Source of the DNA: Bradyrhizobium sp. 186
GTDB taxonomy: Bacteria > Pseudomonadota > Alphaproteobacteria > Rhizobiales > Xanthobacteraceae
NCBI RefSeq assembly: GCF_023101685.1
Contig: NZ_CP082164.1
Span: 8,246,001 to 8,310,000 of the forward strand
Length of the DNA: 64,000 nucleotides
Direction of reading: 5' to 3'
Program-made: the position numbers and the translations under genes
In this document: positions 42,588 through 50,677 of the stretch, one piece after another
Layout: every line of letters begins with the position of its first letter
Numbering within the stretch: the first letter of the stretch is position 1
The notes under the pieces: model-generated
Database searches by the model: none
What the model saw: the letters and a program-made list of their open reading frames with translations, nothing else
Told to the model about the DNA's origin: nothing

Positions 42588-43421
42588 CTACGCTCCGAGC
42601 GGACTGAGCCGCGCCAGCGGCTCGCTGCCTTCCGGCCGCCGCAAAAGCTGCATGACATGCCGTTTCAGGCGCACGAACTCGGGTTCGGTCACGAGGTCGT
42701 GGCTTCGCGGGCGGACGAACGGCAGCACGATATCCTCGATCACCCGACCCGGCCTGGCACTCATGACGACGATGCGGTCGGCGAGGAACAGCGCCTCGTC
42801 GATATCGTGGGTGACGAAGACCGTCGTGGTCGGAATCTTGCTCCAGATGTCGAGCAGCACCTCCTGCATCATGCCGCGCGTCTGCGCATCGAGCGCGCTG
42901 AAGGGCTCGTCCATCAGCAGCACCCGCGGCTGGTTGATCAGAACCCGCGCGATCTCGACGCGCTGCTGCATTCCGCCCGACAGCTGCGCGGGATAAAACG
43001 TCTCGAATCCGGAAAGTCCGACCAGGTTCAGAATGGCGTCGGCGGCGCGGTCGCGCTCCCTCCTGACAAGACCGCGCATCTTGGGGCCGAAGGCCACATT
43101 GTCCCGCACCCGCTTCCAGGGAAACAGCGTGTGCTGCTGAAACACCATGCCCCGGTCCGGGCTCGGACCCCGGATCGATTGCCCATCAATGGTTAGTTCG
43201 CCGGCCGTGATCGGCAAATGCCCGGCCAGTGCGCCGAGCAAGGTCGACTTGCCGCATCCGGAGGGGCCGAGGATGCAGATCAGCTCGCCCGGCGCGATGG
43301 AGAAATCCAGGCCACTCACCGCCTCGAACGCATCGGCGCCCCCACCGAGCGAGATCGAGACACCGGCGATCTCGATACGACCGATGCTCTTCGTGCCGAT
43401 GTCCGCGACCCGGATGTTCAT
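42588..43421 (-). CDS. ABC transporter ATPase, nitrate/sulfonate/taurine type
   Basis: 277 residues. Walker A GPSGCGKST near residue 53, Q-loop VFQQHTLFPW, signature LSGGMQQRVEIAR, Walker B RVLLMDEPFSALD and the switch His in VFVTHDIDEAL. Layout of SsuB/TauB/NrtD. The ATG (43421) overlaps the permease stop by 4 bp. The last gene of the SBP-permease-ATPase operon; its stop is 3 bp from the end of the convergent LLM monooxygenase gene. Confidence 0.92.
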   Translation of the reverse strand: MNIRVADIGTKSIGRIEIAGVSISLGGGADAFEAVSGLDFSIAPGELICILGPSGCGKSTLLGALAGHLPITAGELTIDGQSIRGPSPDRGMVFQQHTLFPWKRVRDNVAFGPKMRGLVRRERDRAADAILNLVGLSGFETFYPAQLSGGMQQRVEIARVLINQPRVLLMDEPFSALDAQTRGMMQEVLLDIWSKIPTTTVFVTHDIDEALFLADRIVVMSARPGRVIEDIVLPFVRPRSHDLVTEPEFVRLKRHVMQLLRRPEGSEPLARLSPLGA

Positions 43422-44221
43422 CTTGCCACCCGTGGGCTGCGCCAGGGCATCAGAAGCCGCCCGGCGGTCGTGAGCAGCCAGCTGGAGCCCATGCCGAGCA
43501 GGCCGATGATCAGCATGCCGACGATGATGTCGGCATAGTTCTGGAGCGTGTACGCCTCCCAGGTGTAATAGCCGATGCCGAACTGGCCGGAGATCATCTC
43601 CGCGGTGACGAGGCAGAACCACGAGGTGCCCATGCCGATGGCCAGGCCCGTGACGATGCTCGGCGTGGCATCCGGCAGCACCACTTCCCTGAGAATCGCG
43701 AGACCGCCGGCGCCGAGGCTGCGCGCGGAGGCCACCAGCCGGCGATCGACATTCGCAACACCATGGACCGTGTTCAGCACGATCGGAAACAAGGCTCCGA
43801 TGAAGGTGATGTAGATCATCGACAGCTCGGACGATGGGAACATCAGGATCGAGAGCGGTATCCACGCCACGGCAGGAATCGGCCGCAGCAATTCGAGCGG
43901 CGGCAGCAGCAGGTCGCTCGCAGCGCGCGAGCGGCCGATCGCGAAGCCGAGGATGACGCCGATCACGACCGCGGCTCCGTAGCCCGCGAACACCCGCCAG
44001 AGGCTGCTGTTGATGTGCGCCGCGAGCTTCGGTGATCGGAACAGGACGATGGCGGACTGGACGACCTCGACCGGCGGGGGCACGTTGCGGAAGGTGACGA
44101 TCCCCAGATTGACATGCGTCGTCGAAGCAACCTGCCACAGCCCGACGCAGGCGAGGATCGAAAGGCCGCGGATCACCCACCGCATGCCCGCAGGTCGCCT
44201 GGTCCGAAGTGCGCTCGCCAT
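43418..44221 (-). CDS. ABC transporter permease, SsuC/TauC type
   Basis: 267 residues with about six TM helices: LSILACVGLWQVAS, YGAAVVIGVILGFAIGRS, IPAVAWIPLSILMF, MIYITFIGALFPIVLNTV, and IVGMLIIGLLGMGSSWLL. The EAA-type loop is ARSLGAGGLAILREVVLPDATPSIVTG, which contacts the ATPase. The start at 44221 (MASALRT) is preferred to 44260 because the latter would overlap the binding-protein gene more and lies outside the normal N-terminus. Partner of genes on both sides. Confidence 0.89.
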   Translation of the reverse strand: MASALRTRRPAGMRWVIRGLSILACVGLWQVASTTHVNLGIVTFRNVPPPVEVVQSAIVLFRSPKLAAHINSSLWRVFAGYGAAVVIGVILGFAIGRSRAASDLLLPPLELLRPIPAVAWIPLSILMFPSSELSMIYITFIGALFPIVLNTVHGVANVDRRLVASARSLGAGGLAILREVVLPDATPSIVTGLAIGMGTSWFCLVTAEMISGQFGIGYYTWEAYTLQNYADIIVGMLIIGLLGMGSSWLLTTAGRLLMPWRSPRVAR

Positions 44222-44225
44222 CGCC

Positions 44226-45650
44226 TCACCGGCTCGCGACGAGGGACTCGCGCGCGGCATTGAAGTCGAGGACCTCGCCGCCGTTGTGCTTCGACCATTG
44301 CTCGGCCGTCTGCTTGAGCAGGAACGCGCTCAACTCGCCCTTGGACGACCGCACGAACCAGGCCTGGTTCGCGAACAGCTTGATGCCGCTCTCGCGATCC
44401 TGCGCGTAGACGACGCGGATGGCTTTGCCTTCCTTCTCCAGTCCGGCGAGCGCCTTCAGCGCGTTCTCAGGCGAAGCGTAGTGACGCACGCGGGGCTCGT
44501 CCTTGACCCAGATCTGCGCGACACGGGTAAAGTCGAGGATATCGGCGCCCGTCGCCGCATCCTTGGCTTTCAACGGAAGCTGCGCGTAGTTCTTCAACTC
44601 GGCGTCATAGTCCCGTCCCACCTGCGCAGTGGCAACGCGGATGAACTTGTCCGTGACGAACTGGTTGACATCGAGATCGCTGTCCGCGCGCTTGAGCAGC
44701 TTCAGCGTCTTGATCGAGGTTGCGACCGCCTGGCGGTATTCGGGCTTCCAGGTGACGTCGCGGGTCTGAAGTCCGAGCGGGCCGTGGAAGAGATAGTCGA
44801 CCTCGGCCTCGATGCCGGTCACCTTTGCGATCAGCTCGCTGTATTTCTCAGGCTCCTCCGCGATCAGGCGATCCGCCTCGAGCGCAGCGCGCAAATAGGC
44901 GACGACGATCTCCGGATATTTTTCGGCATAGTCGGCGTCGACCAGTCCGCCGTGAAATGTCGGCGCGTTCGCCTGCGCGCCGTCAAAAATCTTGCGCGCA
45001 AAGCCGCGCCACGGGAACAATTCGGCGAACGGAACGAAGTCGGCATGCGCCGCGATCTTGTCGGCCTGCAAGGCCGGCCCCGCAACCTCCGGCGCCTGCG
45101 TGATGATGTTGACGTCGGTCTCGGGATTCCAGCCCTTGGATTCGATGGCACGGAGCAGCATGCCGTGCGAGGTCGAGGCAAAGGGAACGGAGATGGTCTT
45201 GCCCTTGAGCTCGTCGAGCGACTGCACCGGCGAATTCGACGGCACAACGATGCCGTTGCCGCTGCCCTTGGTACTGCCGGACAGCACACTGATGAAGAGG
45301 CTGCGGCGTCCCGCCTTCTGGAACGCCACGCCGTTGAGCGAACCCGGGAAGTCCGCCATCGCGCCGAAATCGAGCTTGCCCGCGACCATCTCGTTGGTCA
45401 GCGGCGCGCCGCTCGTAAAATTCTTCCACTGGATGTCGTAGGTCACATCCTTGTATTTGCCGTCATGGGGCAGGAATTTCTCCAGCAGTTTGAGCTCGCG
45501 AATGAGCAGCCCGCCGGTCGCGCAGTTGATGGTCGTATCCTGCGTCCCGACCGCGACCCTGATCGTCTCCGCCTGCGACGGTCCGAGCATTGTCACGGTG
45601 ATAGCGGCGACCGCCACACCCATTTTAAGAGAGCTGAATTCGATCATCAA
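44226..45650 (-). CDS. ABC transporter substrate-binding protein, nitrate/sulfonate/taurine family
   Basis: 474 residues, longer than the usual ~330 of SsuA/TauA. A signal peptide (GVAVAAITVTMLGPSQA) is followed by an NMT1/SsuA-type domain: TIRVAVGTQDTTINCATGGLL, IQWKNFTSGAPLTNEMVAGKLDFGAMADFP and LKGKTISVPFASTSHGMLLRA. The long C-terminal part (VDYLFHGPLGLQTRDVTW, QIWVKDEPRVRHYA) resembles binding proteins that carry an extra domain. Ligand probably an organosulfonate, nitrate-like anion or thiamine precursor analogue; not resolved. First gene of the operon. Confidence 0.86.
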   Translation of the reverse strand: MMIEFSSLKMGVAVAAITVTMLGPSQAETIRVAVGTQDTTINCATGGLLIRELKLLEKFLPHDGKYKDVTYDIQWKNFTSGAPLTNEMVAGKLDFGAMADFPGSLNGVAFQKAGRRSLFISVLSGSTKGSGNGIVVPSNSPVQSLDELKGKTISVPFASTSHGMLLRAIESKGWNPETDVNIITQAPEVAGPALQADKIAAHADFVPFAELFPWRGFARKIFDGAQANAPTFHGGLVDADYAEKYPEIVVAYLRAALEADRLIAEEPEKYSELIAKVTGIEAEVDYLFHGPLGLQTRDVTWKPEYRQAVATSIKTLKLLKRADSDLDVNQFVTDKFIRVATAQVGRDYDAELKNYAQLPLKAKDAATGADILDFTRVAQIWVKDEPRVRHYASPENALKALAGLEKEGKAIRVVYAQDRESGIKLFANQAWFVRSSKGELSAFLLKQTAEQWSKHNGGEVLDFNAARESLVASR

Positions 45651-45968
45651 ACTGTCCTCGGCTGTCGCGGGCCGTATTCATGCCGGCTGGAGCGCTGGCC
45701 GGCACTATCGAAGGCGTGGCGCACCGGTTGAAGCAATTACTTGCATTGCCTTGCGCGACCGCTCACTTCGCGATTCCGTCGGCAATCGGCGCGCGACGTA
45801 GCAAAGGATTTTCTCAGGACCGAGCGATCGGCAGAGGAATCGTTTCGATGTCGACCGCGCCACGTATGAAGCTTTGCTAAGTGCTTTGGAACGATCGCAA
45901 GGAGATGGACATCGGCCCTCCGCCGCTCTTACCTATTGGCGAAACATCGAAAGAGCCGACGAATTGCG
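45651..45968. other. Divergent intergenic region between the ABC operon and a Crp/Fnr gene
   Basis: About 320 bp, presumably with promoters for the binding-protein gene and for the regulator. The Crp/Fnr-type protein may control the transporter. No clear operator was recognised. Confidence 0.35.
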
Positions 45969-46808
45969 ATGACAATACTCAAGGAAGCTGCCGCGACCGA
46001 GCCTGCCGCTTTCTCTGACCGGCGTCACGCTGCCGTTCAATTCGACTGGCCCGATCGCGAGCAGGCACGGCCGGCGCGCAGCCCATGCACGAAGACCGGA
46101 CGTTCGGCGCTGTTCATGAGCGAGACGATCGACGGGCTGAACGCCGGCGCGCATTTCCTCGACCGCCTGTCGGCGTCGGAGCAGGCTCGCGTACACGCGG
46201 CCGGCCGCACCATCACGGTGCCGCAAGGCGAGATGGTGTTCAGCCAGGGCGACGGCCACGGCGGCATCTTCATCATCCGGCGCGGTCAGGTGCGGGTCTA
46301 CTATACGGCGCCGTCAGGGCGCGAGATAACGCTTGCCTATTGGACGCCAGGGCATTTCATCGGAGGCCCGGAGATTTCCGGCGGCGGCATTCACATGTGG
46401 TCCGGCACGGCCATCGAGGCCTGCGAGATCTCGGCGCTGTCCGGCCCGGCGCTCGAGAAGCTGCTGACCGGCATGCCGGCCTTCGCGCTGGCGCTGATCG
46501 ACGGCCTCATCGCCAAGGGCAAATGCTACTCCTCGATGGCGCAGATCCTCGGCACGCGGTCGGTGATCGAACGGCTGGCGCAGTTCCTGCTCACCCTGTC
46601 GGAGCTTCATGGCGTCGCCGACGGCGACACCATCATCATCAACCGCAAGATCACGCATGACCAGATCGCGGCCATGGTCGGCTCGACCCGTCAATGGGTC
46701 ACGATGATGCTGAAGCGCTTCCAGAACCGCCGCATCATCGCCATCGACGGCAGCAGCATCCGGATCAGGCGGATCGACCTGTTGGAGCAGATCCTGTTCA
46801 AGGACTAA
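45969..46808 (+). CDS. Crp/Fnr-family transcriptional regulator
   Basis: The cyclic-nucleotide-binding-like domain is visible from residue ~65 of this frame (AGRTITVPQGEMVFSQGDGHGGIFIIRRGQVRVYY, EITLAYWTPGHFIGGPE), then a dimer helix and a winged HTH, RKITHDQIAAMVGSTRQWVTMMLKRFQNRRII. No FNR-type Cys cluster is seen. The chosen start is one of three in-frame ATGs (45936, 45969, 46116); the last would give the normal ~230 residues for the family and could be the real one. It may regulate the divergent ABC operon. Ligand unknown. Confidence 0.83.
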   Translation: MTILKEAAATEPAAFSDRRHAAVQFDWPDREQARPARSPCTKTGRSALFMSETIDGLNAGAHFLDRLSASEQARVHAAGRTITVPQGEMVFSQGDGHGGIFIIRRGQVRVYYTAPSGREITLAYWTPGHFIGGPEISGGGIHMWSGTAIEACEISALSGPALEKLLTGMPAFALALIDGLIAKGKCYSSMAQILGTRSVIERLAQFLLTLSELHGVADGDTIIINRKITHDQIAAMVGSTRQWVTMMLKRFQNRRIIAIDGSSIRIRRIDLLEQILFKD

Positions 46809-46903
46809 AGCGCGATGAGATGAGGATGAATCATCATCGCGCTTCAGGTTGTTGTTTGAGCATGATCTTGTCGGAAAACCGCTTCGCACTTTTCTGGATC
46901 TTG
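46807..46903. repeat. Bradyrhizobium-type intergenic repeat with terminator-like hairpin
   Basis: Starts at the stop of the Crp/Fnr gene with an 11-bp perfect stem (AAGCGCGATGA / TCATCGCGCTT, 46808-46818 and 46834-46844), then GTTGTTTGAGCATGATCTTG and CGGAAAACCGCTTCGCAC. This composite sequence is one I know as recurring often between genes in Bradyrhizobium and relatives. The hairpin may also end transcription of the regulator. Confidence 0.8.
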
Positions 46904-46910
46904 CCCTAGG

Positions 46911-47786
46911 CTAGGGCGTGCCCTCATAAATCGGTCGAGCGCTCGGTCTTACTTGCGTAATTGCGACGCCGGAGATCGCGAGCAGCCCACCGACAATCAA
47001 CTTTGGGGTCATGCGGTCGCCAAGGAACAACACGCTCGAAATCAAGGCGAACACCGGAAGCAGCAGACCGAAGGGTGCGACGCGGCCCATCGAGCATCGG
47101 GCGATCAGCCAGAACCAAAGTCCGAACCCGACAATTCCTCCGATGAAAATTGTGTAGGCGAGGGCCAGCCAACCACGTTCATCCGCCGTGACAAGGCTCG
47201 CCGCTTGTCCATATTCAAGGAGCAACGACATCAACATGACCTGCGGCACCGTGAGCAGCGACGACCACCCCATCAACATCAGGGGATCAAAAGGGCCGTA
47301 GCGTTTCGTCAAGACGTTGGACACCGCGAACGCGAAGGCTGCCCCGACCACAAGCAGCAGCGGAAGTGCGTTTGCCGACAGGCCAGGCCCCGCCGCCAAC
47401 ACGACCACGCCGACGAATGCAATCACCACTCCGGCGGACGTGGTGAGAGACGGCCTCTCCGCGAGCAGCGGCCAGGCTAACAGGACGGTGAAGGGCGTGG
47501 CGAGTTGATATGCGACGGCCGACATGCTTCCCGAGCCGAGCCCAAGGCCAACATAGAACAGCCCGAAGTTCAGCCCACCAAGGAAGATCGAAATAGCTGC
47601 GATAGGGCCGAGCTCTTGACGCGTGGGCCTTTTGACGAACGGAACAAGCAGCAACGCGATGGCCAGGAAGCGCAGTGCGAGGAAGAAGAGAGGCGGAAAC
47701 TCCGTAACGCCCACTTTGATGGCCACGAATTGATAGCCCCAGAGCAAGGGGACGGCCACCGCGCAGGCGATCTGAATGGCAGACAT
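46911..47786 (-). CDS. EamA/DMT-family transporter
   Basis: 291 residues with ten TM helices and the two-repeat EamA (DMT) pattern: VPLLWGYQFVAIKVG near the start with the family W, FRFLAI-type helices, then the second repeat ANALPLLLVVGAAFAFAVSNVL and FALISSVLFLGDRMTPKLIVGGLLAISGV. Inner-membrane exporter of metabolites or amino acids. The ATG at 47786 is preceded by AAGGAAGG. The neighbouring TetR gene, 69 bp upstream in the same direction, is a probable regulator. Confidence 0.9.
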   Translation of the reverse strand: MSAIQIACAVAVPLLWGYQFVAIKVGVTEFPPLFFLALRFLAIALLLVPFVKRPTRQELGPIAAISIFLGGLNFGLFYVGLGLGSGSMSAVAYQLATPFTVLLAWPLLAERPSLTTSAGVVIAFVGVVVLAAGPGLSANALPLLLVVGAAFAFAVSNVLTKRYGPFDPLMLMGWSSLLTVPQVMLMSLLLEYGQAASLVTADERGWLALAYTIFIGGIVGFGLWFWLIARCSMGRVAPFGLLLPVFALISSVLFLGDRMTPKLIVGGLLAISGVAITQVRPSARPIYEGTP

Positions 47787-47855
47787 GGCATCCTTCCTTT
47801 CAAGACCGTTTGATCCAGATATAGGCGCGCCAACATCGGAAGCGTCCATGGTTGT

Positions 47856-48470
47856 TTACCTGATGAAGCGGTCGAGAAGAGCGTCAACGGTGGCTTGTGA
47901 CGTGATCCGTGTCGGTGCCGTCTTACCGACCACCCGCAGCCCCTCGACGAAACAGACGAGAATTCGGGCGGCGCCTAAAGGCTCAACGCCGTCGGCCAGC
48001 TTGCCCGCCGTCTTCGCACGGGAAAGTGCATCCGCCACCTTGGCCTCCATGGCCTTGAAAAAGCTCCCGATGCGGCGATCAACTTCAGCATCACGGCCAG
48101 CCAGTTCCATGGCTGTGGCCACCAGCAGGCATCCGCGCCGACCATTGGCACCGCTTGTGCGGTAAACGTAGCCGGCAAGGTAGGCCCGCAGGCCGTCGAC
48201 CGGCTCTCTGCGGGGATCGAACTCGATATCCATCCGGGTCAGTGCATCGGCAGCGTAGCGATCGAGCGCACGCAAGAAGAGCGAGTGCTTGTCGCCGAAC
48301 GCGGCGTAAAGGCTGCCACGCGAGAGCTTCGTCGCACGAAGAAGGTCCGGTAGCGCGGTGGCGTGATAGCCGCGCGACCAGAATACACCCATCGCGCGTT
48401 CGACAGCGGCTTCCGTGTCGAAACTACGGGGACGGCCACGGGGCAACTGCACTGGGGTTTGGTAGCGCAT
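47856..48470 (-). CDS. TetR-family transcriptional regulator
   Basis: 204 residues. N-terminal HTH: RGRPRSFDTEAAVERAMGVFWSRGYHATALPDLLRATKLSRGSLYAAFGDKHSLF; the GSLYAAFGDK motif is typical of the AcrR/TetR subgroup with F..K helix. The ligand domain is variable. Start taken at ATG 48470 (MRYQTP). A palindrome 12 bp upstream of the start is probably its own operator, suggesting autoregulation together with the downstream EamA transporter gene. Confidence 0.88.
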   Translation of the reverse strand: MRYQTPVQLPRGRPRSFDTEAAVERAMGVFWSRGYHATALPDLLRATKLSRGSLYAAFGDKHSLFLRALDRYAADALTRMDIEFDPRREPVDGLRAYLAGYVYRTSGANGRRGCLLVATAMELAGRDAEVDRRIGSFFKAMEAKVADALSRAKTAGKLADGVEPLGAARILVCFVEGLRVVGKTAPTRITSQATVDALLDRFIR

Positions 48471-48481
48471 TGCTGATATAT

Positions 48482-48495
48482 AGACCAAATGGTCT
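48482..48495. promoter_or_regulatory. Probable TetR operator
   Basis: Perfect 14-bp palindrome AGACCA-AA/TT-TGGTCT (written AGACCAAATGGTCT with two central bases), within AT-rich promoter DNA just before the TetR gene. Position and symmetry fit autoregulation. Not tested. Confidence 0.6.
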
Positions 48496-48576
48496 TTAAT
48501 TCCAAGTGGCCCGCTTGGGTCAAAAGGCGAAATGCGGAATTGCCTGCGTAAGTCTGCTTCACCCTAGAAACGGATA

Positions 48577-49602
48577 TCAGCGCGCTTCCTCAAATCCGGC
48601 CAGCACCGAAGTGAGGTTGGCGCCGAGGATATCCGAGAGATAGCCGCCCTCCTGCACGAACACGGTCGGCAGGCCCATCTTCGCGATGGCCTGGCCGATA
48701 CGGCGGAAGCCCGGCGTGGTAACGGCAAGGCCCTTGAGCGGATCGTGTTCGGAGGCGTCGAGGCCGAGCGCGATGACGAGCGCGCCGGGGGCAAAGGACT
48801 CGATCGCCTTGCGCGCCACATCCATCGCCTGGATGTAGCCGTCGTCTCCGGTGCCGATGCCCAAGGGGATATTGAGATTGGTGCCGAGCCCCTCGCCTTC
48901 GCCGCGCTCATGCGCATAGCCCCACACGTAAGGATAATACGCGACAGGATCGGCGTGGATCGACACCGTGTAGACATCAGGTCGCGCGTAGAAAATTCCC
49001 TGCGTGCCGTTGCCGTGATGGACGTCGACGTCGAGGATCACGACGCGCTCGTGCTTGAGCCGCAGATGGGCGGCAGCGATCGCGCTGTTGTTGAGGAAGC
49101 AGAAGCCGCCGGCCATGTCGCGATAGGCGTGATGGCCGGGCGGACGGCAGAGCGCGTAGGTCGCGTCCTCCCCGTCCAGCACCATTTGCGCCGCCGTGAC
49201 CGCGACGTCCGTCGCTGCACAGGCCGCGGCCCATGTGCCCGGTCCGATCGGCGCCGCGGTGTCGGCGGTGTGCCAGCCGAGCTTGCCGACGATGTGGGTG
49301 GGATAGGTCGCGGCATGGCGCACGGGATGGATGTTGCCGATCATCTCCGGGCCGGAATCGCCAAGCGCGGTCCAGGCGTCCCAGGCTTCGCTCAGGAACG
49401 AAAGATATTCCGGGCTGTGAATGCGTGCGCGCGGGCCCTGCCCGAACGTCGTCGGCGCGACCAACTGATGCTTGCCGTCCTTCAGTCCCTTCAGCAACCG
49501 GTCGGCGCGCTCGGGCTGCTCGGTGGTGCGTTTGACGACACCGCGAACCAGGAAGAATTGCGGATCGTGGCTGCGATGCAGTTCGGTATGGACGGCTTTC
49601 AC
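48577..49602 (-). CDS. Histone deacetylase-like acetylpolyamine amidohydrolase
   Basis: 341 residues of the arginase/deacetylase superfamily. Active-site stretches: RPPGHHAYRDMAGGFCFLNN with the tandem catalytic His and the Gly-rich loop, LDVDVHHGNGTQ with Asp and His zinc ligands, and SIHADP, LGLDASEHDPLKG and VQEGGY further on. The N-terminal extension (LVRGVVKRTTEQPERADRLLKGL) matches bacterial acetylpolyamine amidohydrolases. It would remove acetyl from acetylputrescine or acetylcadaverine. Genes for putrescine-type oxidation and transport follow in the window, supporting that role. Confidence 0.9.
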   Translation of the reverse strand: MKAVHTELHRSHDPQFFLVRGVVKRTTEQPERADRLLKGLKDGKHQLVAPTTFGQGPRARIHSPEYLSFLSEAWDAWTALGDSGPEMIGNIHPVRHAATYPTHIVGKLGWHTADTAAPIGPGTWAAACAATDVAVTAAQMVLDGEDATYALCRPPGHHAYRDMAGGFCFLNNSAIAAAHLRLKHERVVILDVDVHHGNGTQGIFYARPDVYTVSIHADPVAYYPYVWGYAHERGEGEGLGTNLNIPLGIGTGDDGYIQAMDVARKAIESFAPGALVIALGLDASEHDPLKGLAVTTPGFRRIGQAIAKMGLPTVFVQEGGYLSDILGANLTSVLAGFEEAR

Positions 49603-49735
49603 TCAAACACTCCGTGGTCGCATGCTCTTTGATGGGCCACGGATGTCTCGATCCCCGCGGCGGCCAGATGCAAGCAAGAAGAGTGCCGTTCCTGTCCAGC
49701 TGCTCTGCGCCGGGAGCAGATCGCCTCTGACGCGC

Positions 49736-50677
49736 TCAGCAACGTCCGCGCTGAAGGCAGTGCTCGCGGCCCGGCTGATCGGTCCGGAACGACTCGATGA
49801 AGCCGCCCTGGCGCTGGGTGACGAAGACGGTCTTGCCGTCGCTGCCGCCGAAAGCGAGATTGGTCGGCTCCTTGCCCTTCAGCACGATCTCCCGCTCGAC
49901 CGCGCCATTGGGCTTCATCAGCGCGATCGTACCCTTGAGAATGCGCGCGATGTAGAGGCGACCGGCGACATCTGTGCGCAGGCCATCAATGGTGTCAGGC
50001 TGGAACGACTTCACGAGCTTTGCGTCGGTGAGTGTGTTGCCGCTGACACCGTAGGACCAGATCTGGCCGCTGCCGGACTCGCCGACATAGAGCGTCTTGC
50101 CGTCGAGGCTGAGATCGATGCCGTTGGTGGTGCCCATCGCGCGCGGCGCCGACATGACCTGCCCCTGTACCGAGCCATCTGATCCCTTCGCAATGCGCCA
50201 GATGTGTCCTTCCCGGCCCTTCCAGTTCGGATCGCTGGCATAGATCGTACCGTCGCGAGCGACCGCGATGTCGTTGGGCTGGTTCATCTCGTCGGAGTGA
50301 AACCAGACGGTCGGCTGGGTCTGACCCTTCGGGATCGCGAAGATGTTGTGCTTCTTGTAGTCGGCAATGAACATGGTGCCGCTTCGGTCGAAGCGGATCG
50401 CGTTGCCGACGCTGCCTTCGGGAAGCACGATGAACTGCTCGGAAGCCGTGCCGCCCGCCGGCAGCCTGCCGATGGTGCCGGGCTTGCCGAAATTGACGAC
50501 GAAGAGATTTCCGTCGAGATCGGCGGCGGGCCCCTCGATGCCGAAACTGTATTCGCCGGCAGGCGTCACCTGCGCGCTTTCGAACAGCTTGGTTTCGGCT
50601 TGGGCCCACGATCCCGCGACGACGAGAAGGATGCTACTGCACAGGCACCAGAAATTCCTGCCGGATGTCATAGCCAT
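49736..50677 (-). CDS. Exported SMP-30/gluconolactonase-like beta-propeller
   Basis: 313 residues with signal peptide (FWCLCSSILLVVAGSWAQA). A six-bladed NHL/SMP-30 repeat pattern follows: GPAADLDGNLFVVNF, RFDRSGTMFIADYKKHNIF, DIAVARDGTIYASDPNW, GIDLSLDGKTLYVGES. It probably acts in the periplasm as a lactonase or a sugar-acid-binding protein. It overlaps the PQQ-type dehydrogenase gene by 44 bp (out of frame), so dehydrogenase and lactonase are co-transcribed: an oxidation-then-hydrolysis pair is plausible. Confidence 0.83.
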   Translation of the reverse strand: MAMTSGRNFWCLCSSILLVVAGSWAQAETKLFESAQVTPAGEYSFGIEGPAADLDGNLFVVNFGKPGTIGRLPAGGTASEQFIVLPEGSVGNAIRFDRSGTMFIADYKKHNIFAIPKGQTQPTVWFHSDEMNQPNDIAVARDGTIYASDPNWKGREGHIWRIAKGSDGSVQGQVMSAPRAMGTTNGIDLSLDGKTLYVGESGSGQIWSYGVSGNTLTDAKLVKSFQPDTIDGLRTDVAGRLYIARILKGTIALMKPNGAVEREIVLKGKEPTNLAFGGSDGKTVFVTQRQGGFIESFRTDQPGREHCLQRGRC

